A stretch of DNA of 64,000 nucleotides from Mogibacterium sp. (GCA_017403955.1 JAFRDH010000016.1:62001-126000); one strand, 5' to 3'; shown: positions 1 to 7,741, counted from the stretch's first letter. Made by a program: numbers and translations. Notes: generated by a model from the letters alone, not told the origin.

Positions 1-450
1 CGTGGATTTCTCCTGTCGATCATAGGTGCTGTGATCGGCACGACGATATCGTTCATGCTGGCAAGAGTATTTGGAAGAGACTTTATCGAACTTTTGTTCG
101 ATAAAGAAAAAGTCGATTATTATCACAAAAAATTAAACTCCGGAAGGGGACTTCTGCTTGTTCTTCTTATATATCTTCTCCCCGGAGTGCCGAAGGATCT
201 TGTTTCATATATCGCAGGAATATCCGGACTGCACATCAGACCGTTTCTTCTTGTTTCTACGATAGGCCGATCTCCCGGAATGATCGGGAGTCTTCTGCTC
301 GGATATTTCTTCGGCAAACGCAATTATACAGCGATAGCTGTTCTCGCAATCATAACTGTCGCCATTCTGATAATATTCTTTATGAAGCGAAAAGAGATCA
401 TCGGAATTCTCGACAAGATCGAAGCAAAAGAAGAACTGAAAACGGAATAG
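1..450 (+). CDS. VTT/DedA-like membrane protein, 5' truncated by window edge
   Basis: The reading frame is open from the first base, so the gene starts before the window; about 149 C-terminal residues are visible. They hold several hydrophobic segments, and the central part (KLNSGRGLLLVLLIYLLPGVPKD, then a GLHIRPFLLVSTIGRSPG stretch) matches the conserved core of VTT/SNARE-associated proteins (TVP38/TMEM64, DedA superfamily): a re-entrant loop with a proline-rich LLPGVPKD and a downstream GRSPG. The tail is charged and ends in KTE. Family members are polytopic membrane proteins linked to lipid scrambling or envelope homeostasis; the exact substrate is unknown. A YbaK gene follows 25 bp downstream on the same strand. 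The family call is fairly firm. Confidence 0.75.
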   Translation, partial: RGFLLSIIGAVIGTTISFMLARVFGRDFIELLFDKEKVDYYHKKLNSGRGLLLVLLIYLLPGVPKDLVSYIAGISGLHIRPFLLVSTIGRSPGMIGSLLLGYFFGKRNYTAIAVLAIITVAILIIFFMKRKEIIGILDKIEAKEELKTE

Positions 451-475
451 ATCATTATAATCGGAGGGCATAACA

Positions 476-967
476 TTGGCTAAGAAGCAAAAGATCGAAA
501 AGACAAACGCTATGCGTCAGCTCGATTCAGCAGGTATCGAATATGAAATGGCTGAATATGATGTAGATGAAGAAGATCTCTCTGCTGTACATGCAGCACA
601 GGAGCTCGGTGTATCTGAAGATGAAATATTCAAGACCCTTGTCACCCGCGGTGATAACGGAGCTCTTAACGTCTTTGTTATTCCGTCAGCAGCAAACCTT
701 GACCTCAAGAAAGCAGCATCCGTTTCAGGAAATAAAAGGATCGAAATGATCCATGTCAAAGAGATATTCGACCTCACAGGTTATATCCGCGGCGGCTGCT
801 CTCCGATAGGAATGAAAAAACAATATCCTACATTTATAGATGAAACTGCGGTTCTGTTCGAAAAGATCTATTTCTCCGCTGGTAAGAGGGGAGTGCAGAT
901 CATTCTGGCACCTGATATACTCGCTGAATTTGTCGGTGCAGAATTTGCAGACCTGACCAAAGAATAA
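476..967 (+). CDS. ybaK: YbaK/EbsC family Cys-tRNA(Pro)/aminoacyl-tRNA deacylase
   Basis: 163 residues, the usual length for the stand-alone YbaK/EbsC editing domain. The core (ELGVSEDEIFKTLVTRGDN, then VFVIPSAANLDLKKAA and RGGCSPIGMKK) is diagnostic: the lysine of KTL and the GGCSPIG loop form the active site that hydrolyses Cys-tRNA(Pro) mischarged by prolyl-tRNA synthetase in the cytosol. I chose a TTG start because a good GGAGGG site lies 7 bases before it; an in-frame ATG at 511 would cut into the conserved N-terminus and has no comparable ribosome site. It follows the VTT gene closely and is probably cotranscribed with it. Identity is secure; the start is likely. Confidence 0.88.
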   Translation: MAKKQKIEKTNAMRQLDSAGIEYEMAEYDVDEEDLSAVHAAQELGVSEDEIFKTLVTRGDNGALNVFVIPSAANLDLKKAASVSGNKRIEMIHVKEIFDLTGYIRGGCSPIGMKKQYPTFIDETAVLFEKIYFSAGKRGVQIILAPDILAEFVGAEFADLTKE

Positions 968-1070
968 AACGATTATTCAGAACCTGTTACAACAGAAATC
1001 AGCATGCAGCGCTTGATCCGGAAGAGGAAAAGCGCTGTTTTTATTTTTCGAACTTTTGTTTGTTTTTCTC

Positions 1071-1119
1071 TTGACATCATTCGAACAAATGTTTATAATC
1101 ACTTTAGAACAAATGTTCA
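1071..1119 (+). promoter_or_regulatory. SOS promoter with two LexA boxes upstream of the LysM gene
   Basis: TTGACA (1071-1076), a 17-base spacer and TATAAT (1094-1099) form a near-consensus vegetative promoter. Two LexA-type operators overlap it: CGAACAAATGTTTA (1082-1095), between the -35 and -10 elements, and AGAACAAATGTTCA (1106-1119), over the likely transcription start. A weaker match, CGAACTTTTGTTTG, lies at 1049-1062. The Firmicutes LexA consensus is CGAAC-N4-GTTCG, and the same box sits at the recA promoter in this window. Tight repression until DNA damage is inferred. Confidence 0.85.
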
Positions 1120-1216
1120 CATGATTTTTTCCGGTATCTGGTGGTGCCGGCAACAGATATACGAGCTGATTCGCCGATAGGTGAGCAGTACAGAATGAAT
1201 ATCAAGAGGTGACAAG

Positions 1217-1519
1217 ATGAAACATTACAAGATCAAGATCGTGAACCCGGTAAGGTTCTTCATATTCATACTTATAACAGTATTTTTCATTACATTTGCA
1301 GGATTCAGTCTCCTCAGCGCAGGTCAGGCTGAGGCTTCTGCACCGGTCAGATACGCCAAGGTCGTTATCCAGGAGAATGATACTCTCTGGAATATCGCAA
1401 GTTCATACAATCCTGAGCGATCAGATATTCGTGAGCTTGTCCATGAGATCTATGATTTCAATAACATAGATGCCAACAATCTCCAGCCGGGCGATATCGT
1501 ATATGTACCGGTTTACTGA
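1217..1519 (+). CDS. yneA: YneA-like SOS-induced cell-division inhibitor (TM + LysM)
   Basis: 100 residues: a short basic cytosolic start, one hydrophobic segment (about residues 14-36), then a LysM domain (about 48-98; NDTLWNIASSYN near its start, LQPGDIVYVPVY at its end). This is the architecture and size of Bacillus subtilis YneA, a membrane-tethered, extracytoplasmic LysM protein that delays septation during DNA damage. The strongest argument is regulation: a near-consensus promoter overlaid by two LexA boxes lies about 100 bases upstream. In Bacillus yneA is divergent from lexA; here lexA is not adjacent. The ribosome site AGAGGTG precedes the ATG by 6 bases. The functional call is inference from domain plus SOS control; the domain call is firm. 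Confidence 0.75.
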   Translation: MKHYKIKIVNPVRFFIFILITVFFITFAGFSLLSAGQAEASAPVRYAKVVIQENDTLWNIASSYNPERSDIRELVHEIYDFNNIDANNLQPGDIVYVPVY

Positions 1520-1578
1520 TCAGCTAGCTTATATATGCCTCCGCGGTATGTATTTCTAGAATAGTGTGTTTTATTTGG

Positions 1579-1626
1579 GATCCGAGTCATGACTGCAAAC
1601 TGCATCCCGGCAGTCAGGCTCGGATC
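1579..1626 (+). terminator. Hairpin downstream of the LysM gene
   Basis: GATCCGAG (1579-1586) pairs with CTCGGATC (1619-1626), and a nested GACTGC (1591-1596) pairs with GCAGTC (1610-1615). It lies about 60 bases after the yneA-like stop codon. The tail lacks a good T run, so it is a weak or Rho-assisted terminator, or another structured RNA. Confidence 0.45.
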
Positions 1627-1661
1627 TTCAATTGCATAGAAATCGAATCAATAATACATAG

Positions 1662-1823
1662 ATGATGAATCACACAGATAATACGGATGTAACGAATAAT
1701 GCGGATGTAACGAATAATGCGAATGTTGCGACCAAAGCGAATGCTGCGAATAGTGTGAATGTAGCAAATAATGCGAATAATGCGAATGTTGCAAATAGCA
1801 CTGTAAAAAACAGCTCAGAATAG
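1662..1823 (+). CDS. Possible 53-residue Asn/Ala/Val-rich repeat peptide
   Basis: An open frame of 53 residues built almost wholly of a six-residue repeat of the form N-N-A-N/D-V-A/T (for example NNADVT, NNANVA, NSVNVA), ending STVKNSSE. No Cys, aromatic or hydrophobic cluster is present, and no convincing ribosome site precedes the paired ATG codons, so translation is doubtful. The unit length of 18 bp keeps this frame open, but it also keeps a His/Ser/Tyr-rich frame open on the other strand, so openness alone is weak evidence. It may be only a minisatellite in non-coding DNA. Nothing is recognised by family. Confidence 0.25.
   Translation: MMNHTDNTDVTNNADVTNNANVATKANAANSVNVANNANNANVANSTVKNSSE
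1677..1793 (+). repeat. 18-bp degenerate minisatellite
   Basis: About six full copies and one half copy of an 18-bp unit resembling AATAATGCGAATGTTGCG. The first copies read GATAATACGGATGTAACG and AATAATGCGGATGTAACG; later copies drift at several positions, and one is shortened to nine bases (1767-1775). The unit length is a multiple of three throughout. Confidence 0.85.
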
Positions 1824-2058
1824 GCTTGTTGTCATGAAAATGCATGTTTTTCCACAAATTAAGTCCATCTAAGGGCTGAAATACTGAAAATAATCAAATC
1901 CGAACAATTGTTTGTCATGAAAATGGGCAGGATTTCATGACAGATCGCAGCTATGCAAACGTTCATTACAGTAAATCCTATGATACAAGCCTAATTGAAG
2001 AGCATTTTGGAGTGTTTTCATGACAAACTGCGTGTCAGCGGATAGTTATTACAGTAAA
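1797..2058. repeat. Four copies of a bipartite 43-bp element, two in each orientation
   Basis: Each copy is TTTCATGACA, exactly 22 variable bases, then a variant of ATTACAGTAAA. Forward copies: 1933-1975 and 2016-2058, both with perfect ends. Reverse copies: 1880-1922 (distal end TTTTCAGTATT) and 1797-1839 (distal end TTTACAGTGCT). The inner two face each other head to head with 10 bases between them. The spacer lengths agree although the spacer sequences differ. A LexA-like CGAACAATTGTTTG (1901-1914) lies inside the second copy. I do not recognise the element; a protein-binding or recombination site family is possible. Confidence 0.7.
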
Positions 2059-2330
2059 AGCACGAACAGCGTAAGCCACATGAGTTTCCGCCAGAAAGAT
2101 CTGTACGAGCAATTACTGATACTTAGATGTGAACAGATGTGATCAGATCAGATGAGATCAGTTGTGAACAAAAGCAGCACAGAAAAAGTGTAGATCGTGC
2201 AGCCGTTCTGTAACAATGAATAAACATTATTTTTATTACGGATGTTATCCGGGTGAGACGTTTTCAAATGTGATGATCAGGACCGGCTCAAATGTGATGT
2301 ATTATAGATGCCGGACTGTTCTCTGTATAT
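2059..2330. other. Non-coding stretch without a recognised feature
   Basis: No reading frame with a ribosome site or recognisable product is seen. A short direct repeat of GATCAGAT-type units lies near 2139-2160. This completes an approximately 1 kb gene-free region that begins after the yneA-like gene. Confidence 0.6.
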
Positions 2331-2364
2331 AACTATTCCGAAAATTATGATTTTAGGAATAGTT
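2331..2364. repeat. Inverted repeat/hairpin in intergenic DNA
   Basis: AACTATTCC (2331-2339) pairs perfectly with GGAATAGTT (2356-2364); the stem extends through AAAAT (2341-2345) with ATTTT (2350-2354) after one mismatch, leaving a four-base loop. No gene ends directly beside it. It could be an RNA stem or an operator; its role is unknown. Confidence 0.5.
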
Positions 2365-2488
2365 GCCAATCTGAAAAACGAGCTTTTCCAGTGAAATCAA
2401 TGGGTGCAGGCACTCTTCCCGATGGCATGTAATGAGAAATCAACGATTCCATAAACCGCCCTTTTTCGGAATAATTAATTGCGGAATA

Positions 2489-2530
2489 AAAAATAATTAA
2501 ATTAATCGGATAATTAATTTAATTATTTTT
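2489..2530 (-). terminator. AT-only palindrome, terminator of the metallophosphoesterase gene
   Basis: A perfect 18-bp stem (2489-2506 with 2513-2530) made only of A and T, with a six-base loop. On the minus strand it lies about 40 bases past the stop codon of the phosphoesterase gene and is followed by further T residues. Such an A/T-only stem is thermodynamically weak for its length, so cruciform or binding-site roles are alternatives. Confidence 0.5.
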
Positions 2531-2566
2531 GTTGGAAATTATTTGGTTTATGAAAAATATATTCTA

Positions 2567-3439
2567 TTAATTATTATCAGGGCCCATTTCCAGATATATC
2601 AGTTCGCATGGATTTCCCCATCGCGGGAATATTTTGTATGGATTTGCGAGACCTCTTGAAATGATCATTCTTCCATAAGGTCCTTTGTGCATGCCTGAAG
2701 TATACTTCGGGAAGAATCCCTGTCCCGGTGCAAGTACTCCGTGTCCGAATATACGCCACTGCCCGCCATGGGCATGACCAGACAGCACGAGGTCAAATTT
2801 CCGGCTCATAAGATACGGTTCCCTCACGCACCAGTACTCCGGATGATGTGAGAGAAGTATTTTATATCCGGTTTCTTTTTCGAAATCATCGAGCCATTTA
2901 TTGTCAGTCAGCAGCTGAGAGACTTTACGCGGACGGCATCTTGACGGATAGGTTTCTGCGTTATCCAGGCTGTTTCTGAAACTTCTGTAGCTGATCACGT
3001 GTCCTGATGTGAGGCCGCCTATGGTCAGAGAACCATATTTTACCCATTCATTATCGAGCAATGTGATTCCTGTCGACTTCAGGATCTCTATATCCGCATC
3101 GCAAAGCAGGCATTCATGATTTCCGAGTGACATGAACACAGGCGCTATATCGCAGCAACCTTTCAGGAACGGTACGATATTAGAGGAATTCTCCACAACA
3201 AGAGAACCCTCCTCGGGATAATATCCGAGGACAACATCCCCCGGAATGAGGATGACATCCGGTTTTAGTCCTTTGCGGACAATGTCAAGGACCGGTCCCG
3301 GATCGTTGTTGTGAAAATCCGAGAGTACCACTGCCCTCATCCGTTCAGGTGCATTTAATTTGTATTCAGTTATCTGAATTTCGTGATCCGTAATTATTCT
3401 ATTCATTATTTCTCTAAAAAGAAAACTCAGCTGCCGCAT
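2567..3439 (-). CDS. Calcineurin-like metallophosphoesterase (YkuE/YaeI type)
   Basis: 290 residues. All metal-binding blocks of the calcineurin-like phosphoesterase fold appear in order: LSDFHNN (D-x-H, about residue 39), IPGDVV (GD), SLGNHE (GNH-E), LLSHHPEYW (His) and LSGHAHGGQWR (GHAHGG). The last block with GGQ is typical of the YkuE/YaeI branch, which acts on UDP-diacylglucosamine-like or other phosphodiesters; the substrate here is unknown. Unlike many relatives it has no membrane anchor or signal peptide. The start is uncertain: the upstream ATG has no ribosome site, and an internal ATG at 3406 follows a weak AGAGAA. It ends a run of minus-strand genes. Confidence 0.85.
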   Translation of the reverse strand: MRQLSFLFREIMNRIITDHEIQITEYKLNAPERMRAVVLSDFHNNDPGPVLDIVRKGLKPDVILIPGDVVLGYYPEEGSLVVENSSNIVPFLKGCCDIAPVFMSLGNHECLLCDADIEILKSTGITLLDNEWVKYGSLTIGGLTSGHVISYRSFRNSLDNAETYPSRCRPRKVSQLLTDNKWLDDFEKETGYKILLSHHPEYWCVREPYLMSRKFDLVLSGHAHGGQWRIFGHGVLAPGQGFFPKYTSGMHKGPYGRMIISRGLANPYKIFPRWGNPCELIYLEMGPDNN

Positions 3440-3484
3440 TTATTAAATGTGACAGCCGGTCCTGAGTTCGTCATTTCTGTGTCT

Positions 3485-3901
3485 TTAGTCGACTTTGGTC
3501 TTGCGCCATGTCTTACGGTATGCGTCAAGTTGCTTTTGAGGTGTACCACGCTTCTTGAGTTCGTTGATGTACATCGTCTCTGTGAGTCCGATCTTCTTAT
3601 AATACTTGATCACTTCTGTCTGCTTGTTTCTGAGGTATAAATAAATACCTCCGACAGTAACAAGACCGACTGCAAGACCGATCAAAAGACCCTTCCAGCT
3701 AAGCTTGATGGTGAGAAAAATCGAGAGTGCCAGCCAAACTGCTGCAACAACGATCACAAAGATCCTGAAAGTTTTCTCGTTGATCGCTTTAGGGGCTTTG
3801 ATACCTTCCGCATTCAGTTTCTGTCTGTAAAGATTCTTCTGGTATCCGCCTGAAGGTCTGTTGTAGTTGAAATTACCGTTTCTGTTACTTTTCTTGCTCA
3901 T
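3485..3901 (-). CDS. Uncharacterised two-TM membrane protein
   Basis: 138 residues. A basic, Asn-rich N-terminus (about 1-40) precedes two adjacent hydrophobic helices (about 47-68 and 71-90) joined by a short turn, then a charged C-terminal tail (about 91-138) with many Lys and Tyr residues, so both ends probably lie in the cytosol. I recognise no domain. It sits downstream of the SpoIIE-type phosphatase gene on the same strand, with a gap of about 100 bases, and may belong to the same transcript. The coding call rests on length, composition and gene spacing. Confidence 0.7.
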   Translation of the reverse strand: MSKKSNRNGNFNYNRPSGGYQKNLYRQKLNAEGIKAPKAINEKTFRIFVIVVAAVWLALSIFLTIKLSWKGLLIGLAVGLVTVGGIYLYLRNKQTEVIKYYKKIGLTETMYINELKKRGTPQKQLDAYRKTWRKTKVD

Positions 3902-3998
3902 TTAGTCTTTCCTATCTGTATTTATTCTTTATTTATGCTTAAAAAATCTACCGATTTATTGTATAGCAAAACTGTCTGTATTTCCACCCTTTTTAGCA

Positions 3999-6185
3999 TC
4001 ATAAACGCTTGATCAGGGTCAGAATATTCATATTATCAGAGAATCTGTATGTCACATCGTCCATAAGTTTCTTGACGAGATAAAGCCCGAGTCCGCCGAT
4101 TTGGCGTTCTTCAGCAGGCAAAGTAACGTCAGGATCCTCTTTCTTGAGTGGATCAAACGGAATGCCATGATCCATAAAGGTTATGTGTACACTGTTAGGC
4201 TCCTGATAGAATGACAACTTGATAGTTACCTTTCCTACTTCCGGAGTATATGCGAATTTACAGATATTCGTATAGATCTCTTCAGCAGCGATCAGCAGAT
4301 TATGGCAGGTCTTGAGAGTACAATCTGTATCCATCAGGCATTTCTCAATGAAATTACTTACCTTCTCCCAGTTTTCGAATTTGGCTTCTATTTCTAATTC
4401 TTCTGCTCGTACAAGCGCCCTGAATTTGTTTGTTGTCAGATATTGTAAACAAATCATGGTCAGATCGTCGAACTGTGCAGCACCTTCTGAGTATTCCTCG
4501 AGTGAATATTTGACCTCCATAAGTATCTCCTGAGGGATCGTATCAGGATTCCTATTGAGAGCATCAATGAGCCTGTTGGTACCAAAGAATTCTTCTTTGG
4601 TATTGATAGTGTCCGTAGCCCCGTCTGTATACTGGAAAATAACATCTCCAGGATTCAGTTTCAATTCATATTCAGGGAATGTCGCATCCTCAAAGCACCC
4701 AAGGACAGTTCCGTGAGGGTCTTTGAACAGTTCAAACTTGCCTCCTTCCCGCCTAATGGCCGGATACTCATGTCCGCCATTTGCACATTTCATTTTACCG
4801 GAGGATATCTCAAGGATCCCGAGCCATACCGTTACAAACATATCCGCCGGATTGCTTTCGCAGATCTCTTTATTGACATTTCTGAGAACTTCTGCAGGTG
4901 AATCCGGATATTTCATGATCGACATTTCCAGAAGGATCTTGGATGACATCATGAAAAGCGCCGCCGGAACCCCTTTGCCGGTCACATCAGCGATCATAAG
5001 AGCAAGATGGTCATCATCTATGAGGAAGAAGTCATAGAAGTCCCCGCCTACTTCTTTAGCCGGATCCATACTTGCATGCAGAGCAAACTCATTTCTATCC
5101 GGATATGCCGGGAAAGAATGCGGGATCATTCCACTCTGGATATCTCTCGCAACATCAAGCTCCGTATTGATACGCTCCTTTTCAGCTGTTGCTGTTGTTA
5201 ATTCATTGATATATTCATTGATATCGGATTCCATGTCTTTCATGGTAAGACACAGATTCTCGATCTCATCACCGGTCCGGATGTCAAGTTTGTCAAAATG
5301 ATTGCCTTCAAAGTTATTATCATGTCTGTCTCTGGTGTAGTTGTCAGCAGCCTTAGTAAGCTGTTCGAGAGGATTGATAACAAGGCGTATGAGGCGTCTG
5401 GAAATAATGAACGCAATTACCAAAGTAAATACGACCAGCAAGATGAAGAACTGCAGGAAAAACAGTCTGATCGCTTTGACCGCTTCCCCCATGTCCAGAT
5501 CCGCAAATGCAAGAAGTATATATCTGTCTTTTTCTTTGATTTTGCTTGCTCCGGTACAATTGTACCCGTATTCGTCATCGTTTGTTATATATGCCTTGTG
5601 CGTGTCAGTAAAGCCCAGAAGCTCGTCAAGTTTGCTGATTTTATTGCCATACAGATACGCATCGTATTCTTTTTGATCTTTGTCAGTTACAACATCAAAA
5701 CTGCCGGGATCTCTATGAGTTGACCTGTTCTTGTCAGCATCTATCAGATAGATCATCCTTCGCAATTCTTTATCATATGCACAAATGTAAACACATCTTG
5801 CATCATATCTGGACTCCAGATTCACAAGTGCATAATGAAAGCTGCTGTAGTCGATCGGCGTGACGACAGATGAGAAATTCTTCAGATACGCAGGATCAAG
5901 TCTTTCCTCATCAGTCGGAGCCAGTCTCTCATATATCTCTATTGTATCGTTAAATACTTTATCGAGATTATGCTGACCCGAAACGTAGGATGCCCCCCTC
6001 GCTATCTGGCATGACCTGCTCATAAACTCTCGTTTTAAGGTATTATCATAGAGACCGAAGCATAATGTCAAAGCAACGACCCCGATTGCAACTGCGAGCA
6101 CTACAACGATACGGAACATACGTCCATTCAATGAGTGGATCTTAAGTTCACGAGCCGACATCTCTCTAACGGATTTATTTGCCAT
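3999..6185 (-). CDS. Membrane SpoIIE/RsbU-type PP2C phosphatase fused to an anti-sigma-type ATPase domain
   Basis: 728 residues. Order: cytosolic start; TM helix (about 25-47); extracytoplasmic sensor (about 48-230); TM helix (about 236-260); HAMP-like linker; coiled coil (about 320-350); PP2C/SpoIIE phosphatase domain (about 365-575) with GGDFYDFF, IADVTGKGVPAALF and YTDGATDT metal-site motifs; then a GHKL/HATPase domain (about 600-728) with an N-box (AAEEIYTNICKFAY) and GGLGLYLVKKL. RsbU/SpoIIE phosphatases act on anti-sigma-factor antagonists, and RsbW-type ATPases bind sigma factor or phosphorylate the antagonist, so one polypeptide may carry both opposing activities. A 73-residue Cys-containing protein precedes it by 16 bases. 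The partner antagonist is not in the window. The domain assignment is secure. Confidence 0.88.
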   Translation of the reverse strand: MANKSVREMSARELKIHSLNGRMFRIVVVLAVAIGVVALTLCFGLYDNTLKREFMSRSCQIARGASYVSGQHNLDKVFNDTIEIYERLAPTDEERLDPAYLKNFSSVVTPIDYSSFHYALVNLESRYDARCVYICAYDKELRRMIYLIDADKNRSTHRDPGSFDVVTDKDQKEYDAYLYGNKISKLDELLGFTDTHKAYITNDDEYGYNCTGASKIKEKDRYILLAFADLDMGEAVKAIRLFFLQFFILLVVFTLVIAFIISRRLIRLVINPLEQLTKAADNYTRDRHDNNFEGNHFDKLDIRTGDEIENLCLTMKDMESDINEYINELTTATAEKERINTELDVARDIQSGMIPHSFPAYPDRNEFALHASMDPAKEVGGDFYDFFLIDDDHLALMIADVTGKGVPAALFMMSSKILLEMSIMKYPDSPAEVLRNVNKEICESNPADMFVTVWLGILEISSGKMKCANGGHEYPAIRREGGKFELFKDPHGTVLGCFEDATFPEYELKLNPGDVIFQYTDGATDTINTKEEFFGTNRLIDALNRNPDTIPQEILMEVKYSLEEYSEGAAQFDDLTMICLQYLTTNKFRALVRAEELEIEAKFENWEKVSNFIEKCLMDTDCTLKTCHNLLIAAEEIYTNICKFAYTPEVGKVTIKLSFYQEPNSVHITFMDHGIPFDPLKKEDPDVTLPAEERQIGGLGLYLVKKLMDDVTYRFSDNMNILTLIKRL

Positions 6186-6201
6186 TTATTGTCTCCCGCC
6201 G

Positions 6202-6423
6202 TTAATAGATCCTGCGAATATCTTCCGGAGATATGCCATTCGCATTACATATCTTCTGAAGAATCTTGGGTGAAGAAACCATCATAAGTTCCTGGACTTC
6301 GCGAGTCTCTCTGTCTATAATACAAAAAACCTGCTCTCCGGTGCAAATGCTGCACTTAAGAACAGGCTCGAATTTCTGAAGAGAAAAGCTCAGAACACTC
6401 TCTTTCTTTCCGAAAATACCCAT
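6202..6423 (-). CDS. Small uncharacterised protein with a CSIC motif
   Basis: 73 residues, starting MGIFGKKESV. It contains KCSICTGEQVFC, that is C-x2-C with a further Cys eight residues later, suggestive of metal binding but too short for a named zinc finger. The remainder is charged with a predicted helical C-terminus (SPKILQKICNANG). It lies between the phosphatase gene (16 bases downstream) and a large membrane protein gene (27 bases upstream), so the three probably form one operon. I do not recognise a family. The tight spacing and start-stop arrangement support a real gene. Confidence 0.65.
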   Translation of the reverse strand: MGIFGKKESVLSFSLQKFEPVLKCSICTGEQVFCIIDRETREVQELMMVSSPKILQKICNANGISPEDIRRIY

Positions 6424-6450
6424 TTATACTCTCCCGTCAGTATGATCGTT

Positions 6451-7590
6451 CTACCAGATCAGTATAGATTGTTCGTCCATTGTGCAGTCGCCTGTAGTAA
6501 TTATACTATCTTCGATCTGATTAGTATACTCCGCAATCTGATCTTCAGAATAATCATTTTCGTCTGCATGGTTCCATCCGAAATCGGAAACTATTTCATC
6601 GTCTGTTTCAGGATACTTACATACAGCAAATCCTACGAGTTCAGGATCTGTATCTTCATAGATGTCATCACTTTCAAATTTGAATGCAGCAAGATACGAA
6701 TCTCCGATCGTATCCAGTCTGTATCTCAGCACTGCTGTCTGCGGATCTGTCCCGGTTTCATATCCTGTGAAAACCAATTCATATCCGGCAGTCTGCCATT
6801 CAGTCATATCAAGGAAATCGTCCGCATCATCGCCCGCGATATCTTCAAACCATGAGACTTCTCTATCCCCGAGATCGAACAAGCAGCCCTCGCATATGGA
6901 CTCCAATGTGCTTCCGTCTTCATCTTCTGCATAATAAGGTTCGCCCCAATTCTCTTCAGTCCCGAAGAAATCATCAGCAAACATCGAAACTCCTATTGTA
7001 AGAACAAACATTATGGTAAGAATAATCGCAAGAACACCGCCGCCCGAGCTGGTATTTCTTCTGTTCCGTGAAGTGCTGCGTGAAGTATTTAAGGTAGGAG
7101 CCTTACCATTGAGCATCTCCTTTACCTTCTTATAGTCATCCCTTATCGATTCTTCATACTTACCGGTCTTCGCAGCCTTTTCTGCGATAGTTTTTACTGT
7201 TCCGGAAAGTGTCGGGCTCTTATTTACTGAAACAGACGGTTCTATAGTATTAGAGTCTGTGTATGGGTCAGAATATGAAGAAAAACGCTCAATAGATAGA
7301 CGGTCTTTCGTCACAGGTTCCGTTACTTTGATGTATATCCTTGTCAGGATATCACTGACTACGACAAGTAGTGTTACTATGACAAGTGACATAAGGAATT
7401 TCAGCGGATCAGACTGCATCGGACTCAGCCACGGAAATGGATAACCGCGCATACCGTCAGCTGAATGCAGCAATCCCAGGAGCATAATGATGATATCCAG
7501 TCCTATATATTTCTCAATCAAGGCGATGATCTTCTCCAGAGCCATGCCTGAGTTTATTCTCGATGTGTTGAAATGCTTATTAGTTTTCAT
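6451..7590 (-). CDS. Uncharacterised three-TM protein with acidic extracytoplasmic domain
   Basis: 379 residues. A first hydrophobic pair (about residues 30-45 and 66-86) is followed by a polar Ser/Thr/Lys-rich linker, a third TM helix (about 183-205, IILTIMFVLTIGVSMF), and an acidic C-terminal domain rich in Asp, Glu and Trp (for example GTEENWGEPYYAEDEDGS), probably outside the cell. No known domain is recognised. The topology resembles accessory membrane proteins with an exported sensing or binding domain. It lies upstream of the Cys-containing 73-residue gene and the SpoIIE/RsbU-type phosphatase gene, close enough to be one transcript; a role in that signalling unit is only an inference from neighbourhood. 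Confidence 0.7.
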   Translation of the reverse strand: MKTNKHFNTSRINSGMALEKIIALIEKYIGLDIIIMLLGLLHSADGMRGYPFPWLSPMQSDPLKFLMSLVIVTLLVVVSDILTRIYIKVTEPVTKDRLSIERFSSYSDPYTDSNTIEPSVSVNKSPTLSGTVKTIAEKAAKTGKYEESIRDDYKKVKEMLNGKAPTLNTSRSTSRNRRNTSSGGGVLAIILTIMFVLTIGVSMFADDFFGTEENWGEPYYAEDEDGSTLESICEGCLFDLGDREVSWFEDIAGDDADDFLDMTEWQTAGYELVFTGYETGTDPQTAVLRYRLDTIGDSYLAAFKFESDDIYEDTDPELVGFAVCKYPETDDEIVSDFGWNHADENDYSEDQIAEYTNQIEDSIITTGDCTMDEQSILIW

Positions 7591-7692
7591 TTATTTCTCA
7601 AATGTCTTATTCTTCAAAATAGCAACTTGGTAGAATTATTTTACTTGTTAATTATACCACATGAAATGAAAGCTGTTTCTTAACAACTCTAA

Positions 7693-7716
7693 AAGCGGCA
7701 GCCTGAGCCGCCGCTT
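7693..7716 (-). terminator. Intrinsic terminator after the 122-residue membrane protein gene
   Basis: AAGCGGC (7693-7699) pairs with GCCGCTT (7710-7716). On the minus strand it lies about 25 bases past the stop codon and is followed by TTTT. It separates the XRE gene pair from the membrane protein and phosphatase genes downstream. Confidence 0.65.
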
Positions 7717-7741
7717 AGGATTTACCCGGATATGATCTTTC

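Noticed and set aside
1648-1857. 69-residue His/Ser/Tyr-rich frame on the minus strand
   Set aside because: It is the opposite-strand image of the 18-bp minisatellite, whose unit length keeps any frame open; there is no ribosome site and the composition is implausible.
1677-2058. Possible CRISPR array
   Set aside because: The repeated parts are short ends with variable centres, are in both orientations and have no regular repeat-spacer ladder; no cas gene is near.
5298-5723. 141-residue plus-strand frame inside the phosphatase gene
   Set aside because: It is antisense to a well-conserved protein domain, lacks a ribosome site and has implausible composition.
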